A DNA stretch of 64,000 nt, from the NCBI RefSeq assembly GCF_019059575.1, contig NW_024881843.1, forward strand, positions 248,001 through 312,000, read 5' to 3'. Below the pieces are notes generated by a model, which saw nothing but the letters and a program-made list of their open reading frames with translations, was not told where the DNA came from and did no database searches. The number at the start of each line of letters is the position of its first letter. The stretch's first letter is position 1. Shown here one piece after another: positions 53,721 through 64,000 of the stretch. The DNA comes from Amphibalanus amphitrite. Its lineage: Eukaryota > Arthropoda > Thecostraca > Balanomorpha > Balanidae. A program made the position numbers and the translations under genes.

Positions 53721-54050
53721 GCTGGGCTGGCGGGCCGAACTAGCTGTGGAGTGAACATTTATGTTAGGTTACCGCCCAGCCCCAGCGACAGGTCAGGTGC
53801 AGGGTGCACTGCCACCTGGTGGCAGCACAACTCGAAGTGTATGGTGGCATTCTGTAGTTGTCGTAAGTACATATCGGGCACTGGTACTTACAGGCTAAAG
53901 GATGTGTAACGGGTCACCCCACTGAGGGTGTTAATTGTGGAGCGCCTAACGGATAGTTTTTTGGCGAGAGCCAGACTGTGAGATCACAGTGAACGGCAGT
54001 GAATGGTCACGAGAGCCGTAGGTGACCAGGTGGGTTATGCGGACAGCCTC
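53721..54050. other. No gene seen before the satellite
   Basis: Transitional sequence with short words (tgggcaatcgcgga) that foreshadow the satellite unit. No coding support. Confidence 0.35.
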
Positions 54051-56735
54051 CATGTCTAAGTGGGCAATCGCGGACAGCCTGGTGTAGCACAATGTGGGGG
54101 ATATCGCGGACAGCCGGGCATGTCTACAGGTGGGGCTATCGCGAACGGCCCTGCATGGATGGATGTGGGGCTATCGTGGACGGCCCGGGGCTATCGCGGA
54201 CAGCCCTGCATGTACGTAGGTGGGGCGATCGCGGACAGCCCTGCATGTATGTAGGTAGGGCTATCGCGGACAGCCGGGCAATTTTTAGGTGGGGCTATCG
54301 CAGACAGCCCTGCATGTATGTAGGCAGGGGGTAGCGCGGACAGCCTGACCTGTCACAATGTGGGGCCATCGCGGACAACCGTCCACGTCTGCAGGTGAGG
54401 CCATCGCGGACAGCCGTGCACGTCTGCAGGTGTGACTATCGCGGACAGCCGTGCAATGTGCATGTCTGCAGGTGAGGCTACCGCGGACAGTCGTGCCTTG
54501 TAGCCTCGCTATCGCGGAACGCCGGGCATGTCTGGAGGTGAGACTATCGCGGACAGTCGGGCATGTCTATAGGTGGGGCTATCTCGGACAGCCCTGCATG
54601 TATGTAGGTAGGGCTATCGCGGACAGCCTGACATGTCATAATGTGGGGGCATCGCGGACAGCCGTCCATGTCTACATGTGATGCTATCGCGGGCAGCCGT
54701 GCACGTCTGCAGGTGAGACTCGCGGACAGCCGTGCATGTCTGCAGGTGAGGCTATCGCGGACAGCCGTGCCTTTTTGTAGCCTCGCTATCGCGGACAGCC
54801 GTGCATGTCTGGAGGTGAGGCTATCGCGGACAGCCGGGCATGTCTATAGGTGGGGCTATCTCGGACAGACTTGCATGTATGTAGGTAGGGCTATCGCGGA
54901 CAGCCTGACGTGTCACAATGTGGGGCCATCGCGGACAGCCGGCCATGTCTGCAGGTGAGGCTATCGCGGACAACCGTGCCTTTTTTTTTTAGGTGAGGCT
55001 ATTGCGGACAGCCTGACGTGTTACAATGTGGGGCCATCGAGGACAGCCGTCCATGTCTGCAGGTGAGGCTATCGCGGACAGCCGTGCATGTCTGCAGGTG
55101 AGGCTATCGCGGACAGCCGTGCCTTTTTGTAGGTGAGGCTATCGCGGACAGCCGTGCCTTTTTGTAGGTGAGGCTATCGCGGACAGCCTGACGTGTTACA
55201 GTGTGGGGCCATCGTGGACAGCCGTCCATGTCTGCAGGTGAGGCTATCGCGGACAGCCACGCACGTCTGCAGGTGAGACTATCGCGGACAGCCGTGCATG
55301 TCGGCATGTGAGGCTATCGCGGACAGCCTGACGTGTTACAATGTGGGGTTATCGCGGACAGCCGTCCATGTCTGCAGGTGAGGCTATCGCGGACAGCCGA
55401 GCACGTCTGCAGGTGAGACTATCGCGGACAGTCGTGCATGTCGGCATGTGAGGCTATCGCGGACAGCCGTGCCTTTGTAGGTGAGGCTATCGCGGACAGC
55501 CGTGCACGTCTGCAGGTGAGACTATCGCGGATAGCTGTGCATGTGTGCAGGTGAGGCTATCGCGGACAGCCGTGCCTTTCTTATCCTCGCTATCGCGGAC
55601 AGCCGTGCATGTCTGGAGGTGAGGTCTCGGACAGCCTTGCATGTATGTAGGTAGGGCTATCGCGGACAGCCTGACGTGTTACAATGTGCGGCCATCGCGG
55701 ACAGCCGGCCATGTCTGCAGGTGAGGCTATCGCGGACAACCGTGCCTTTTTTTAGGTGAGGCTATCGCCGACAGCCTGACGTGTCACAATGTGGGGCCAA
55801 CGCGGACAGCCGTCCATGTCTGCAGGTGAGGCTATCGCGGACAGCCGTGCATGTCTGCAGGTGAGGCTATCGCGGACAGCCGTGCCTTTTTGTAGGTGAG
55901 GCTATCGCGGGCAGCCTGACGGGTTACAATGTGGGGCCATCGCGGACAGCCGTCCATGTCTTCAGGTGAGGCCATCGCGGACAGCCGTGCATGCCTGCAG
56001 GTGAGGCTATCGCGGACAGCCGCGCCTTCTTGTAGGTGAGGCTATCGCGGACAGCCTGACGTTACAATGTGGGGCCATCGCGGACAGCCGTGCCTTTTTG
56101 TAGGTGAGGCTATCGCGGACAGCCTGACGTGTGACAATGTGGGGCCGTCGCGGACAGCCGTCCATGTCTGCAGGTGAGGCTATCGCGGACAGCCACGCAC
56201 GTCTGTAGGTGAGACTATCGCGGACAGCTGTGGATGGCGGCATGTGAGGCTATTGTGGACAGCCGTCCATGTCTGCAGGTGAGGCTATCGCGGACAGCCG
56301 CGCACGTCTGCAGGTGAGACTATCGTCGGTATGTGAGGCTATCGCGGACAGCCGTGCATGTCTGCAGGTGAGGCTATCGCGGACAGCCGTGCACGTCTGC
56401 AGGTGAGACTATCGCGGACAGCCGTGCATGTCGGTATGTGAGGCTATCGCGGACAGCCGTGCATGTCTGCAGGTGAGGCTATCGCGGACAGCCTGACGTG
56501 TGACAATGTGGGGCCATCGCGGACAGCCGTCCATGTCTGCAGGTGAGGCTATCGCGGACAGCCACGCACGTCTGCGGGTGAGACTATCGCGGACAGCCGT
56601 GCATGTCATGTCGGCATGTGAGGCTATCGCGGACAGCCGTGCCTTTTTGTAGGTGAGGCTATCGCGGACAGCCGTGCCTGTTTGTAGGTGGGCTATCGCG
56701 GACAGCCGTGCATGTGTGTAGTTGCAGCTATCACA
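54051..56735. repeat. 35-bp tandem satellite (~75 units)
   Basis: Consensus unit GCTATCGCGGACAGCCGTGC plus ATGTCTGCAGGTGAG. Variants include CCTTTTTGTAGGTGAG tails and a CCTGACGTGTTACAATGTGG unit that recurs irregularly (e.g. 54342, 54627, 54903, 55011, 55188, 55327, 55668, 55776, 55914, 56057, 56123, 56481), at multiples of roughly 35 bp. GCTATC/GACAGC around GCG is an imperfect inverted repeat in each unit. Minus-strand open frames (e.g. LSAIASPADMDGCPR) are by-products of the 35-bp period. Confidence 0.95.
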
Positions 56736-57963
56736 AACAGCCCTTGATGTCTGTAGGGGAGTCTAAGTGGACAGGTGAGGGGATGGGACAGGGCCACTAC
56801 TGCAAACAGGCGCCGCCGGAAGGGGTGTCTGCCGACCCCATATTATTTCTCAGCCTTGGCGCCGGGTCGGAAATGCATCTTTGCGTCACAGTTTGGCGCT
56901 GCCAACTGGTGTCAGGTAGGTGCGCGTTCCGTGTAGGTATACGGTCGGTGTACAGGCTCATGGCGGCAATGCAGCATAGCAGCAGGCATACGTGCATCCA
57001 CAGTGTGGCACATTGCCAGCAGTGACCTGACCCCCAGTCGGTCCGCTGCAGACCGGTGAAAGGCAACACCCCCGATCAACGGCAGTCCGACCGCCGGCCA
57101 CAGGCCCGTCATGGCCTTTTCAAGGGCAGCTGACGTCACGCCGGATGAGTCACCCGGCCGCCCCCGGTGCGGAGGACGGTCAAGTGTCACACGCCCGCGC
57201 CTGCGCCGCTGGCAACCACGTGACCATCAGTAGCTATTGTTGCTGCCGCCGCCCGCGGCGCTACCAGCGTGGGAAGTGCCACGTAGAGCTGACGTCACGA
57301 TCACGCTATGGCTGGTCGGACCCGCCAAGATGGCGTCAGGGCGACAGGGCATTGGGCGTAGCCCATGGACATCAATACTGATGCCAGGCAAGCAAAGAGT
57401 ATATAGGGCTAAAAATGCATGGCAGGCTAAGAAACGTCAATGACTGGGGCCAGGCAAGCAATGACATTGGTGGAAAGAACCATTGTAGGTACGGAAGAGG
57501 AGGTCATCCTGGTTGGCCGGGCACAAGATAAATGTACAGAAAGTCACAGGTTCATACACTGAGCAAATCACACCGGGGTGAGCTGCTCCCCAGGCACATT
57601 GCAGGTGGTGAGACACCTGATTGCAGTCAGTGTGGGGCTCGTTATGGTCAGTAATGTGGCGCACGGCGCCCGACCTCGGCTAGGGGGGGGGGGGCGCGAT
57701 GGGGGCAAACTCTTATCATGTATGCTATATTGAATCGCCGTTAGCGATCACGTGAGTGAGTAAGGTGCAAGTGGCAATCACCACCGGCGTGTTATGGGAC
57801 GCGGCGAGGAACGGGCGAGACAAAATGGCGCCCGGCGCCGGGGGGGGGGGGTAATCTCCCCATGCACGCGGTGAAAGCCGTCGACAGACCTAGTTAGGTA
57901 GCAGGGAATGTCCAGTAACATACCTGCAGTTTTGTGCGCTGGCGAGGGGCCATCGCGACCACA
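56736..57963. other. GC-rich stretch without a confident gene
   Basis: Short open frames only. TGACGTCA-type sites at 57133 and 57292; G runs at 57683-57694 and 57839-57851. GCCAGGCAAGCAA is repeated twice (about 57383, 57451). Nothing identifiable. Confidence 0.4.
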
Positions 57964-58423
57964 GTAGGATCCTAGTTTTACTCTCGCTGATGCACGTTGG
58001 TGTGGAACTCGTTCGGCGTAGGAAGACTATGGTGGTGATGTTTGCCAGCGTTGCCTTTCTTTCACGGATTTGTTTTCTTGTTGGATTTTGCTGCTCACAT
58101 ATCGATTCACACATACATCACTCGCACTCAAGACTGAACAGTGAACATTCAACTCGACTAATGTGCCCCGCGCCCTTGCCGACGGCTCGCCGTCGGGCAC
58201 CCGACTCCGTCTCCCGGCCGGCCCGGGCGCGGCGCCGCGGCGCGGCCGTCCCGGTTACCTGACCCGGCCGGCCAAAGGTCGGACCGGCTCCGGCCGCCGC
58301 TATCAGCCCGCGGCGGGCCCGGGGAGGGGTGTTGTTCTTCCTAGGGGTCGCCGCATTCTGCCCCGCCGCAGTCTGCCCGACACTAATGTTCCGTGATTAT
58401 CGCCGGCTCTAATACGGTCCCAT
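57964..58423 (+). repeat. Repeat W, unit 2 (right piece)
   Basis: Matches 50653-51111 almost exactly (one clear substitution near 58192). Completes the unit begun at 51112, apart from ~64 bp lost at the junction. Confidence 0.85.
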
Positions 58424-58717
58424 ACTTGTTGACAATTTGTAAGCTAGCAATGCCCAGTCAAATGCTAGTTCATCAACAAACCAAGGGTTGGTGAACCGAC
58501 AAGGAAACGCCTATGCCTATCCAGAAGTTGGTAGGTCCACAAGGCTCAGACTAGTACATCAACAAGGCGACGCCTATGCGAATTGGAACCAATCTTGTAG
58601 ACAAACTGTTAGTTTGTTGGCCAACAAGCCTGGGGTTGGTGAATCGACAAGGTGACGCCTATGCGAATTGGAACCAAACTTGTAACAAGGAGCCAACTTG
58701 TAGATTTGGTTTCCAGT
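58424..58717 (+). repeat. Repeat V, copy 2
   Basis: Copy of 49723-50020, abutting the end of W. Confidence 0.8.
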
Positions 58718-59189
58718 GTAGCTCAAGCTTCCCCTCAAGTAAACCTCTGGCAGTTGGCACTGATGAACTACACTGACACCTCTGATCCAAGATAAAATTA
58801 AAATGTGTAAATCTGTCTAGTCAATCATGGAACGGATGAACTTGAGAACTGAGGTCAATATGATATTTTGCGATATATATATCAACGTTACTTTGGAACC
58901 TTTTTGCATGTTCTCTTCATATTTTGTAACACACGCGCAAAAACTGCAATAAAATAGCACTTAATGCTTCTGGACAAAATACAATGGTAGTAAAAACTTA
59001 GCCCTGATGGTATTCATTCTTGGCCAAAATCTAATTGCAAAATATTTTGTAGTAACTATTAAATTCCGGCTAAAAATAGTGTACGGCTTAAAAAAAAACA
59101 TTCCAATGACGGTCCATTCTTGCGGTCCTGAAATCGCCACTATTTCCGGCCTCTCCAACGCAACTCGTTGTCCAGACGTAAATATGCAG
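58718..59189. other. AT-rich stretch, no gene seen
   Basis: No ORF with recognised content. Confidence 0.35.
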
Positions 59190-59433
59190 TAGGTATATAC
59201 TACTTTGCGCGCAGCATATGTCGCACTTTAAAGATACCAAATCATTGCTTCCAAATGGCGTCATAGGAACAGCGGATGCCCCAAAAATAAACAAAAATAA
59301 AAGTATAATATCTCAAAAATTGGTGAATAGTTTTCGGTGAAATTTGATAGATATTCATTTCTGTTCCTTCTGAACCACGGTACTTCACTTTTATGCCAAT
59401 TCATTAACGTTTTAAAGGCGGAAGGGTCCCTTC
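59190..59433 (+). mobile_element. TTAA MITE family B, copy 5, right half
   Basis: Matches the right ~245 bp of family B (ctttgcgcgcaac, aacagcggagatcccaaaa, ttcggtgaaatttg) and ends GGAAGGGTCCCTTCAA at a decayed TTTAA. Confidence 0.8.
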
Positions 59434-59560
59434 AACCCTCTCGCTCGCTCGTTTGTCGCCCTCAAAAAGGCGTCGTACTGATCTTTATTCCAGGCCAGGC
59501 CATTTCATGTTCATATCATCTGGAGTGCTGACGTTCGGGGCGTCTGCGTTTGTGACTGAC

Positions 59561-59706
59561 CGAGTTTGGGCAGCTGGTACGGTAGGCCGAAGTAGTCGGT
59601 GTAGAAGTCGAGGACGCTGACGGCCACTTGGGCGGCGAACTGGCCCTGCTGGACCAGATGCGGCGGCGCCCAGACCGAGACCAGCACATCTGACGGCAGC
59701 GGCACT
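59561..59706 (-). CDS. Single exon of an M1-family aminopeptidase
   Basis: The minus-strand translation reads PSDVLVSVWAPPHLVQQGQF, then VLDFYTDYFGLPYQLPKL. This is the conserved segment of M1 zinc aminopeptidases just before the GAMEN exopeptidase motif: V.VWAPP..Q.G...A..V..vLdFy.dYFg.PYpLPKl. The exon ends at CTCG followed by GTCAGT (59560 downward), a good splice donor at a boundary often used after LPKL(D). An acceptor probably lies within CACCTGTCAG or CTGCCGTCAG (59693-59716). Neither GAMEN nor HExxH exons are visible in the window, so this is a lone exon inside large introns or an orphan/pseudo-exon. Confidence 0.7.
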
Positions 59707-60003
59707 GACAGGTGTCACATGTGACAAACAAGTGTCACATACAGCCGTCGCAGACAGAAGTCGCAGACAGCCGTCACAATGTGGTGTCACAGACAGTCGT
59801 CGCAGACAGGTGTCACACTCAGAGCCAGGTGTCACAGACAAGTGTGACAGAAGGTGTCACACTCACAGACAGGTGTCACACTCACAGACAGCCGTCGCAG
59901 ACAGGTGTCACATACAGGTGTCACAGACAGGTAACACAGACAGGTGTCACAGACAGACCTGACATAGACAGGTGTCATAGACAGGTGTCATTGACACGTG
60001 TTG
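59706..60003. repeat. ACAGGTGTCACAG minisatellite
   Basis: About 300 bp of tandem 10-22 bp units built from CAGACAGGTGTCACA, with variants such as CACTCACAGACAG and GCCGTCGCAGACAG. It begins at the 5' edge of the aminopeptidase exon. Confidence 0.9.
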
Positions 60004-60577
60004 ATTTTCGACGGGTGTCTGGCTGACTCCGCTGCTGGGACGTTGCCGTGATCTCACATTCATGTACGTCTTTTTATGCGGTTCTACAGGGTGTCTCAAT
60101 TTTTTTGCAGCATCCATTTTTCCACGATTTACGGTTTTACCGCCGGTATAAACGTCATGACGGCAGTAGCGGCGGAACACCTTCAATTAAGGGGGGGGGG
60201 GGCACTGCCGACTTTTGGTCCCATTCTTTCCATGCAACGCCCATAGGGCTAATGTTAAAATGCCGAAATCAAAGGGGGCACGGTGCCCCGGTGCCCTCCC
60301 CGTTCCGCCGCCTATGCATGACGGTGGTCTTCTTGTTGCCTTAGGTATAAGTAACGCATTATTTTCCACTCAGATCATTCACAAATGCTGCCACGAAACA
60401 TGACTGATCTTGCTTACGGCGACTGCTGGATAACCGCGGGTCAGTCACAGACATGCAGATCACCAAATGGGTCAAACGACCAGAAAATATGCACTCACGC
60501 GCTATTGGATTACTGAACACTGACTTAGCAGGACGTTGCAGAACAGTTGGAAGCACAAGGGTAGAATGGGGTAATTG
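60004..60577. other. No gene; G-tract repeat fragment at 60190-60300
   Basis: AATTAAGGGGGGGGGGGG at 60185-60202 and GGGGGCACGGTGCCCCGGTG near 60275 resemble G-tract-bearing repeat debris. No coding support. Confidence 0.4.
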
Positions 60578-61089
60578 AATTTTCTTCACAGGTATCCTGA
60601 ATAACTTTATAGCGATGTGGACAGTTAAAGTGACAAATATGACATTTGTTTAGTAGAACGAGAGCCGAACGTTCTTTCCGTGGCTGGTCAGGCGGGCCGA
60701 GAGCGCCGGGTCTGCGAGTCGATAAGGGCCATTTCATTTCACGCTTCTGTGTGGCTGACTTTGGTCCATCGTGACACTGAGCTGTGTGATTGCGCCTTAT
60801 TGTCGGCTGTGGGAGACGCATATTAATGTTTGGAAATATTGTTTCGCTAAATATTGTTCTTTTGGCGTTCAGCTTTCACTGAAACTCAAAAATACATGTT
60901 TATGTTTTCAAGAATGTACGGGACAGCCCGTTGAATATAAGATTATTAAATTTTTACAAAAACGCAATATTCAAAAAAGGTCATCGATCGATTTTGATAA
61001 AAAATACATTTTTGGATTTAGCTCACCGTCAGCTTTCGAATGGTATAATACCGTTTCTTTTGAGCCTGAGATGACCTTCCGACGAGCCG
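60578..61089 (+). mobile_element. Foldback element F, copy 3, right arm only
   Basis: Matches 19283-19796 and 28305-28778 (attttcttcacaggtatcc to gacgagccgtg). The left arm is absent. The 47-bp minisatellite starts exactly at the terminal GCCGTG. Confidence 0.85.
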
Positions 61090-61670
61090 TGCGCCCTGAG
61101 CATCCCCTTCTGTGGCACGGCCGTTACGGCCGCCCCGGCGCCCTGAGCATCCCCTTCTGTGGCACGGCCGTTACGGCCGCCCCGGCGCCCTGAGCATCCC
61201 CTTCTGTGGCACGGCCGTTACGGCCGCCCCGGCGCCCTGAGCATCCCCTTCTGTGGCACGGCCGTTACGGCCGCCCCGGCGCCCTGAACATCACCTTCTG
61301 TGGCACGGCCGTTACGGCCGCCCCGGCGCCCTGAGCGTCACCTTCTGTGGCACGGCCGTTACGGCCGCCCCGGCGCCCTGAGCATCCCCTTCTGTGGCAC
61401 GGCCGTTACGGCCGCCCCGGCGCCCTGAGCATCCCCTTCTGTGGCACGGCCGTCACGGCCGCCCCGGCGCCCTGAGCATCCCCTTCTGTGGCACGGCCGT
61501 TACGGCCGCCCCGCCGCCCTGAGCATCACCTTCTGTGGCACGGCCGTCACGGCCGCCCCGGCGCCCGGAGCGTCACCTTCTGTGGCACGGCCGTTACGGC
61601 CGCCCCGGCGCCCTGAGCATCATCACCTTCTGTGGCACGGCCGTTACGGCCGCCCCGGCGCCCTGAGCCC
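61087..61670. repeat. 47-bp minisatellite (~12.5 units)
   Basis: Unit CGCCCTGAGCATCCCCTTCT plus GTGGCACGGCCGTTACGGCC plus GCCCCGG, highly homogeneous. A few units have ATCACC, GTCACC or a TCA duplication. Each unit contains the interrupted palindrome GGCCGTTACGGCC. It is open in several frames because of composition. Confidence 0.95.
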
Positions 61671-61674
61671 AAAC

Positions 61675-61811
61675 AACGTGGCGGGCACTTGCTACTCCCC
61701 AGCACTCCAGTACACCGAGGAGGCCGAGATTCAGGCGGAGCTCCACTCACAAGGAGTAGTAGAGGTGACGCGCCTCCGATCTAAGGGGCCTAACCCAAAC
61801 CCGCTGCTTAA
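61675..61811 (+). pseudogene. LINE ORF1 (gag-like) fragment 1
   Basis: Reads YTEEAEIQAELHSQGVVEVT then RLRSKGPNPNPL, the RRM-like block (EEEI..EL..QGV..V.R....) of gag-like ORF1 proteins in Jockey/I-type LINEs. Cut at TTAA 61808-61811 by a J-type element. Confidence 0.6.
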
Positions 61812-62200
61812 CCCTATTCCTGGCGGGGGGCCTTTAAGGCCCCCTTCAGGTTTTTCTTGTGCCATTGCCAAACGCCGCAAGACTGAAAGCTCATACTCGG
61901 TGACTTTTTCTAAACATTCATTGCGCACATTTTGACAAAAAAGTTGCCGGGTCAGGTCAGGTCGGGTCACCAGAGGCGGTTTGGTGACCCCACCTCAGAA
62001 AAGTTTGCAATCACGCCAGAGCTAGAGTTTTTGACCGATCAATTTCTTCTCTTCAGGTTTTTGTTAGGGTACCAGTATGTGCAATTTGTATATCTCAGAA
62101 TTTTTATATCTGTGACCTGAGGTCAGGCCAGACTCGTGACCTTTACATTGCAAGCCTATGGGAAAATATTGAAACGCCTCCTGTTTCGTGTAAACGAGTC
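61812..62200 (+). mobile_element. GC-hairpin TTAA element J, partial
   Basis: Starts CCCTATTCCTGGCGGG after TTAA, with hairpin GGGGGGCCTTTAAGGCCCCC (61824-61843). It matches the first ~370 bp of 36480-37465 (GAGGCGGTTTGGTGACC, CACGCCAGAGCTAGAG). The right end is missing. Confidence 0.85.
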
Positions 62201-62226
62201 AAAACCACCCAATTCTTTCAGTATTA

Positions 62227-62862
62227 TGGAAGATTATCTCATCGGTAACGATGACAAGGAGAAACTGAACCGGAAGTCGCCCTCCGCCCCTCCACCCCGC
62301 CCGGCCGGGCACTCTATCCCGAGCGAGCGTCGATACGCCGACGCTGTCCGGGGGACTAACCCCCGCTGCTCGGGACCTCAGGCTGGAGCAGAGCAGCGCT
62401 CCGACCCGAATCTGACCCCGCCGCTCAGTACGGCAGTGGAGCTCCCTCGTCCGTCGCACCCAGAGTCGACGGAAACTGTCACGGCACCAGTTCCCCAGAC
62501 TGCCCCCACCGTTCGACGAGACGGACACGGTCACAGAGACCCCGAAGGGAGCAGCTCAGCCTCTGACCGAGGTGCCAACTGAGACCCAGTCAGACCACGT
62601 CCACACGACCCGTGCAGCAGAACAAACTGACGCCGTCGCTGTAGCCAAGGCATCTCTCGACGGCTCAGAGTCGGTGACCCCTGTCAAGGAGATGCCCATT
62701 GAAACCCCTCAGACTCCGCGGTCCCAGAGACCCCAGACGTTGCCAGCACGTCTGTTGACTCCGCAGAGTCTCTAGATTCTCTTGACTCGCCTAACGATAC
62801 TGTCGTTGAGGCACAGTTCACACAGGAACTTTTCGAAAGCCCGTCTCCGCCGACCACCTAAA
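62227..62862 (+). pseudogene. LINE ORF1 (gag-like) fragment 2
   Basis: Reads a Pro/Ser-rich region with SERRYADAVRG (the Y-A-x-x-V-R motif after the zinc knuckles of LINE ORF1). The low-complexity acidic tail continues across two frame changes (62572 onward, then about 62733) to a stop at 62862 after VEAQFTQELFESPSPP. Probably the same ORF1 as fragment 1, with the zinc-knuckle part lost. Confidence 0.55.
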
Positions 62863-62869
62863 ACCCAGG

Positions 62870-63010
62870 CCCACAGTGGCGCAGCCAGGATTTCGTTTCG
62901 GGGGGGGGGGGTCATCGCCTCCAAAGCGGGCCCCCTAGTGTGCGGGCCCCCACCCATTTTTCAGAATCTCTCCATATTTCATACGCATTCTGCTGAGCGG
63001 GCCCCCTTTA
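62870..63010. repeat. GTGGCGCAGCCAGGATTTCG G-tract repeat
   Basis: CAGTGGCGCAGCCAGGATTT at 62875 followed by an 11-12 G run (62899-62910) and GGGCCCCC words. This motif with a G tract is a recurrent repeat in invertebrate genomes. Boundaries not determined. Confidence 0.55.
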
Positions 63011-63359
63011 CCTGCACGATAACCTTGAGTGAGTTTGAATAAAAAATCTGAATAGAACAATAGCTCGGTAGTTAATCACCCGGTGTTCAATTTTTACGCA
63101 AATTGACCACCACAGAAATATGTTACTATGACGTATGAATTCGTATCTTTCGAGGCCGAAATGTGCCCCTTCCGCAATATGCATTGCATATAATGCAATC
63201 AGAACTGTTGCCTGCTTCTGTCGGACAAGATTTAAGTAAAGTCTCATGTGCCTGTCCTAAGCCATATATTGGCCCTGGCCTAAGTGCATAAAGACATCGT
63301 CTGTGCTCAAAACTGACATAATATTCGTGATCAGCACCCCGGGAAACCCTAAAGCAGCC

Positions 63360-63600
63360 ACATTTTACGACGTTCTAAGGTCCCAATTTTCCCGACTTTT
63401 GGGTCATTGACCTGACCTGGAGGGTCAACCAATGACCTAGGGCCTTTAAATTGGGTATCATCGGCTTCCTCTCGTCACGGGCAATACGTTCGTTTTCCGC
63501 GAAGCTCTAGCTCGATCATGGGCCAAACGCGAGGGGGGGTCGTACCCTCCCTCCCTTGTGCCGTCGAAGGACGCAAAATGGCCTGTGCCGGCGAGGGCGA
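63360..63600 (-). mobile_element. GC-hairpin TTAA element, terminal fragment
   Basis: GGTCA/TGACC cluster at 63405-63440, a CGTTTTCCGCGAAGCTCTAG block (63493), a GGGGGGGTCGTACCC hairpin (63533-63550) and the terminus CCGGCGAGGG (63588-63597). These match element H in reverse. The expected TTAA is lost. Confidence 0.6.
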
Positions 63601-63679
63601 ACGCGCTCACATGGGATATGTATTGCCTTGGGCCTGGTTTGTTGTGGTGTGGTGATGTGGTGTCGTAGATTCTGTCTGT

Positions 63680-64000
63680 TACCGTGGTCCTGGCATGGTG
63701 TTACTTAGCTGTAGGTACAGGCCAGACCGTTGCACTTATAGTGCACTGAACTTTGCGCAGCTAATAGAAAAAGGATGGGCAACGTGCCTTTGAGGGGTCT
63801 CAGCTCGATCGGGCCGGTAGTGAGCACATGGCGATTGGCGCGTGCTCAAAAAGTGCAAATTCGCGCCATAGACTTTACATGCATTACGGCTTGCAAAATC
63901 GGGCGAAAGTGGCTAAATTTGCCCGACACGGGTCCGGTCCCCGTGCAGTATCTCGGTAACCGTGGGTCCGATCGGTACGGGGAACACAGCATCGTGTATG
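63680..64000 (+). mobile_element. Helitron-like element S, copy 2 (cut by the window end)
   Basis: Matches 45905-46225 (tctgtctgttaccg, aggccagaccgttgca, aacgtgcctttgaggggtct, cacgggtccggtccccgtgc) with many substitutions. The 5' terminus is unclear. Confidence 0.8.

Noticed and set aside
53226-53758. gypsy env-like gene downstream of pol
   Set aside because: No signal peptide, membrane segment or cysteine pattern; open frames in several phases reflect high GC.
54051-56735. CRISPR-like array
   Set aside because: Units are contiguous 35-bp tandem repeats with no unique spacers, in a eukaryotic context.
59712-60026. Repeat-rich ORF in the ACAGGTGTCACAG minisatellite
   Set aside because: A by-product of short-period tandem repeats.
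61087-61935. Long repeat-protein reading frame through the 47-bp minisatellite
   Set aside because: 47 is not a multiple of 3, so the frame rotates every unit; openness is due to lack of AT.

Overview
The window looks like intergenic or intronic DNA from an invertebrate animal. I see no operon, ribosome-binding site or bacterial gene. Almost all recognisable coding sequence is decayed transposon: a CR1/L2-like LINE, a BEL/Pao gag-pol, a Ty3/gypsy RNase H-integrase and several LINE fragments. Two things look like animal genes: a single probable exon of an M1 aminopeptidase (about 59561-59706, minus) and a spliced-looking small gene carried inside a transposon (32864-33662). Arthropod or another marine invertebrate is plausible, but the sequence alone does not fix the taxon.

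Layout. 1-9030: a TTAA-type MITE (family A) split by a LINE (951-4127) and by a 4 kb TA-flanked element (4502-8478). 9156-31770: one BEL/Pao element cut up by nested insertions. A TA-flanked element sits in gag, another TA-flanked element lies upstream of the RT, a foldback element with CTCG duplications sits in RT, and a chain of three TTAA MITEs sits in the RNase H region. The RT-to-MITE part is present twice in tandem (15434-22491 and about 22553-31571). 31908-36174: a 4.3 kb element with ~430 bp inverted ends and 9 bp duplications, carrying the small spliced gene. 36480-40340: more TTAA elements, and a foldback element whose arms hold tRNA-like sequences. 42070-49600: a palindromic cluster of one repeat (Q) hit by a TRIM-like LTR element, a TTAA MITE, a Helitron-like element and a LINE fragment. 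50430-58720: a tandem dimer repeat (W) whose second copy is opened by a gypsy fragment and a 2.7 kb 35-bp satellite. 59190-64000: the aminopeptidase exon, two minisatellites, a LINE ORF1 fragment and a second Helitron-like copy.

The main theme is nested insertion with readable target sites. In many cases the uninterrupted allele or open reading frame is also in the window, so boundaries and target duplications can be read directly. The strongest candidate for something undescribed is a family of ~0.95-1.2 kb TTAA-flanked elements with CCCTCG/CCCTAT-type ends. Each end carries a poly(G)/poly(C) hairpin, and the interior is packed with GGTCA repeats and TGACGTCA palindromes (16070-17010, 27356-28300, 34041-35231, 36480-37465, 37659-38693 and fragments). 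No autonomous partner encoding a transposase is visible here.
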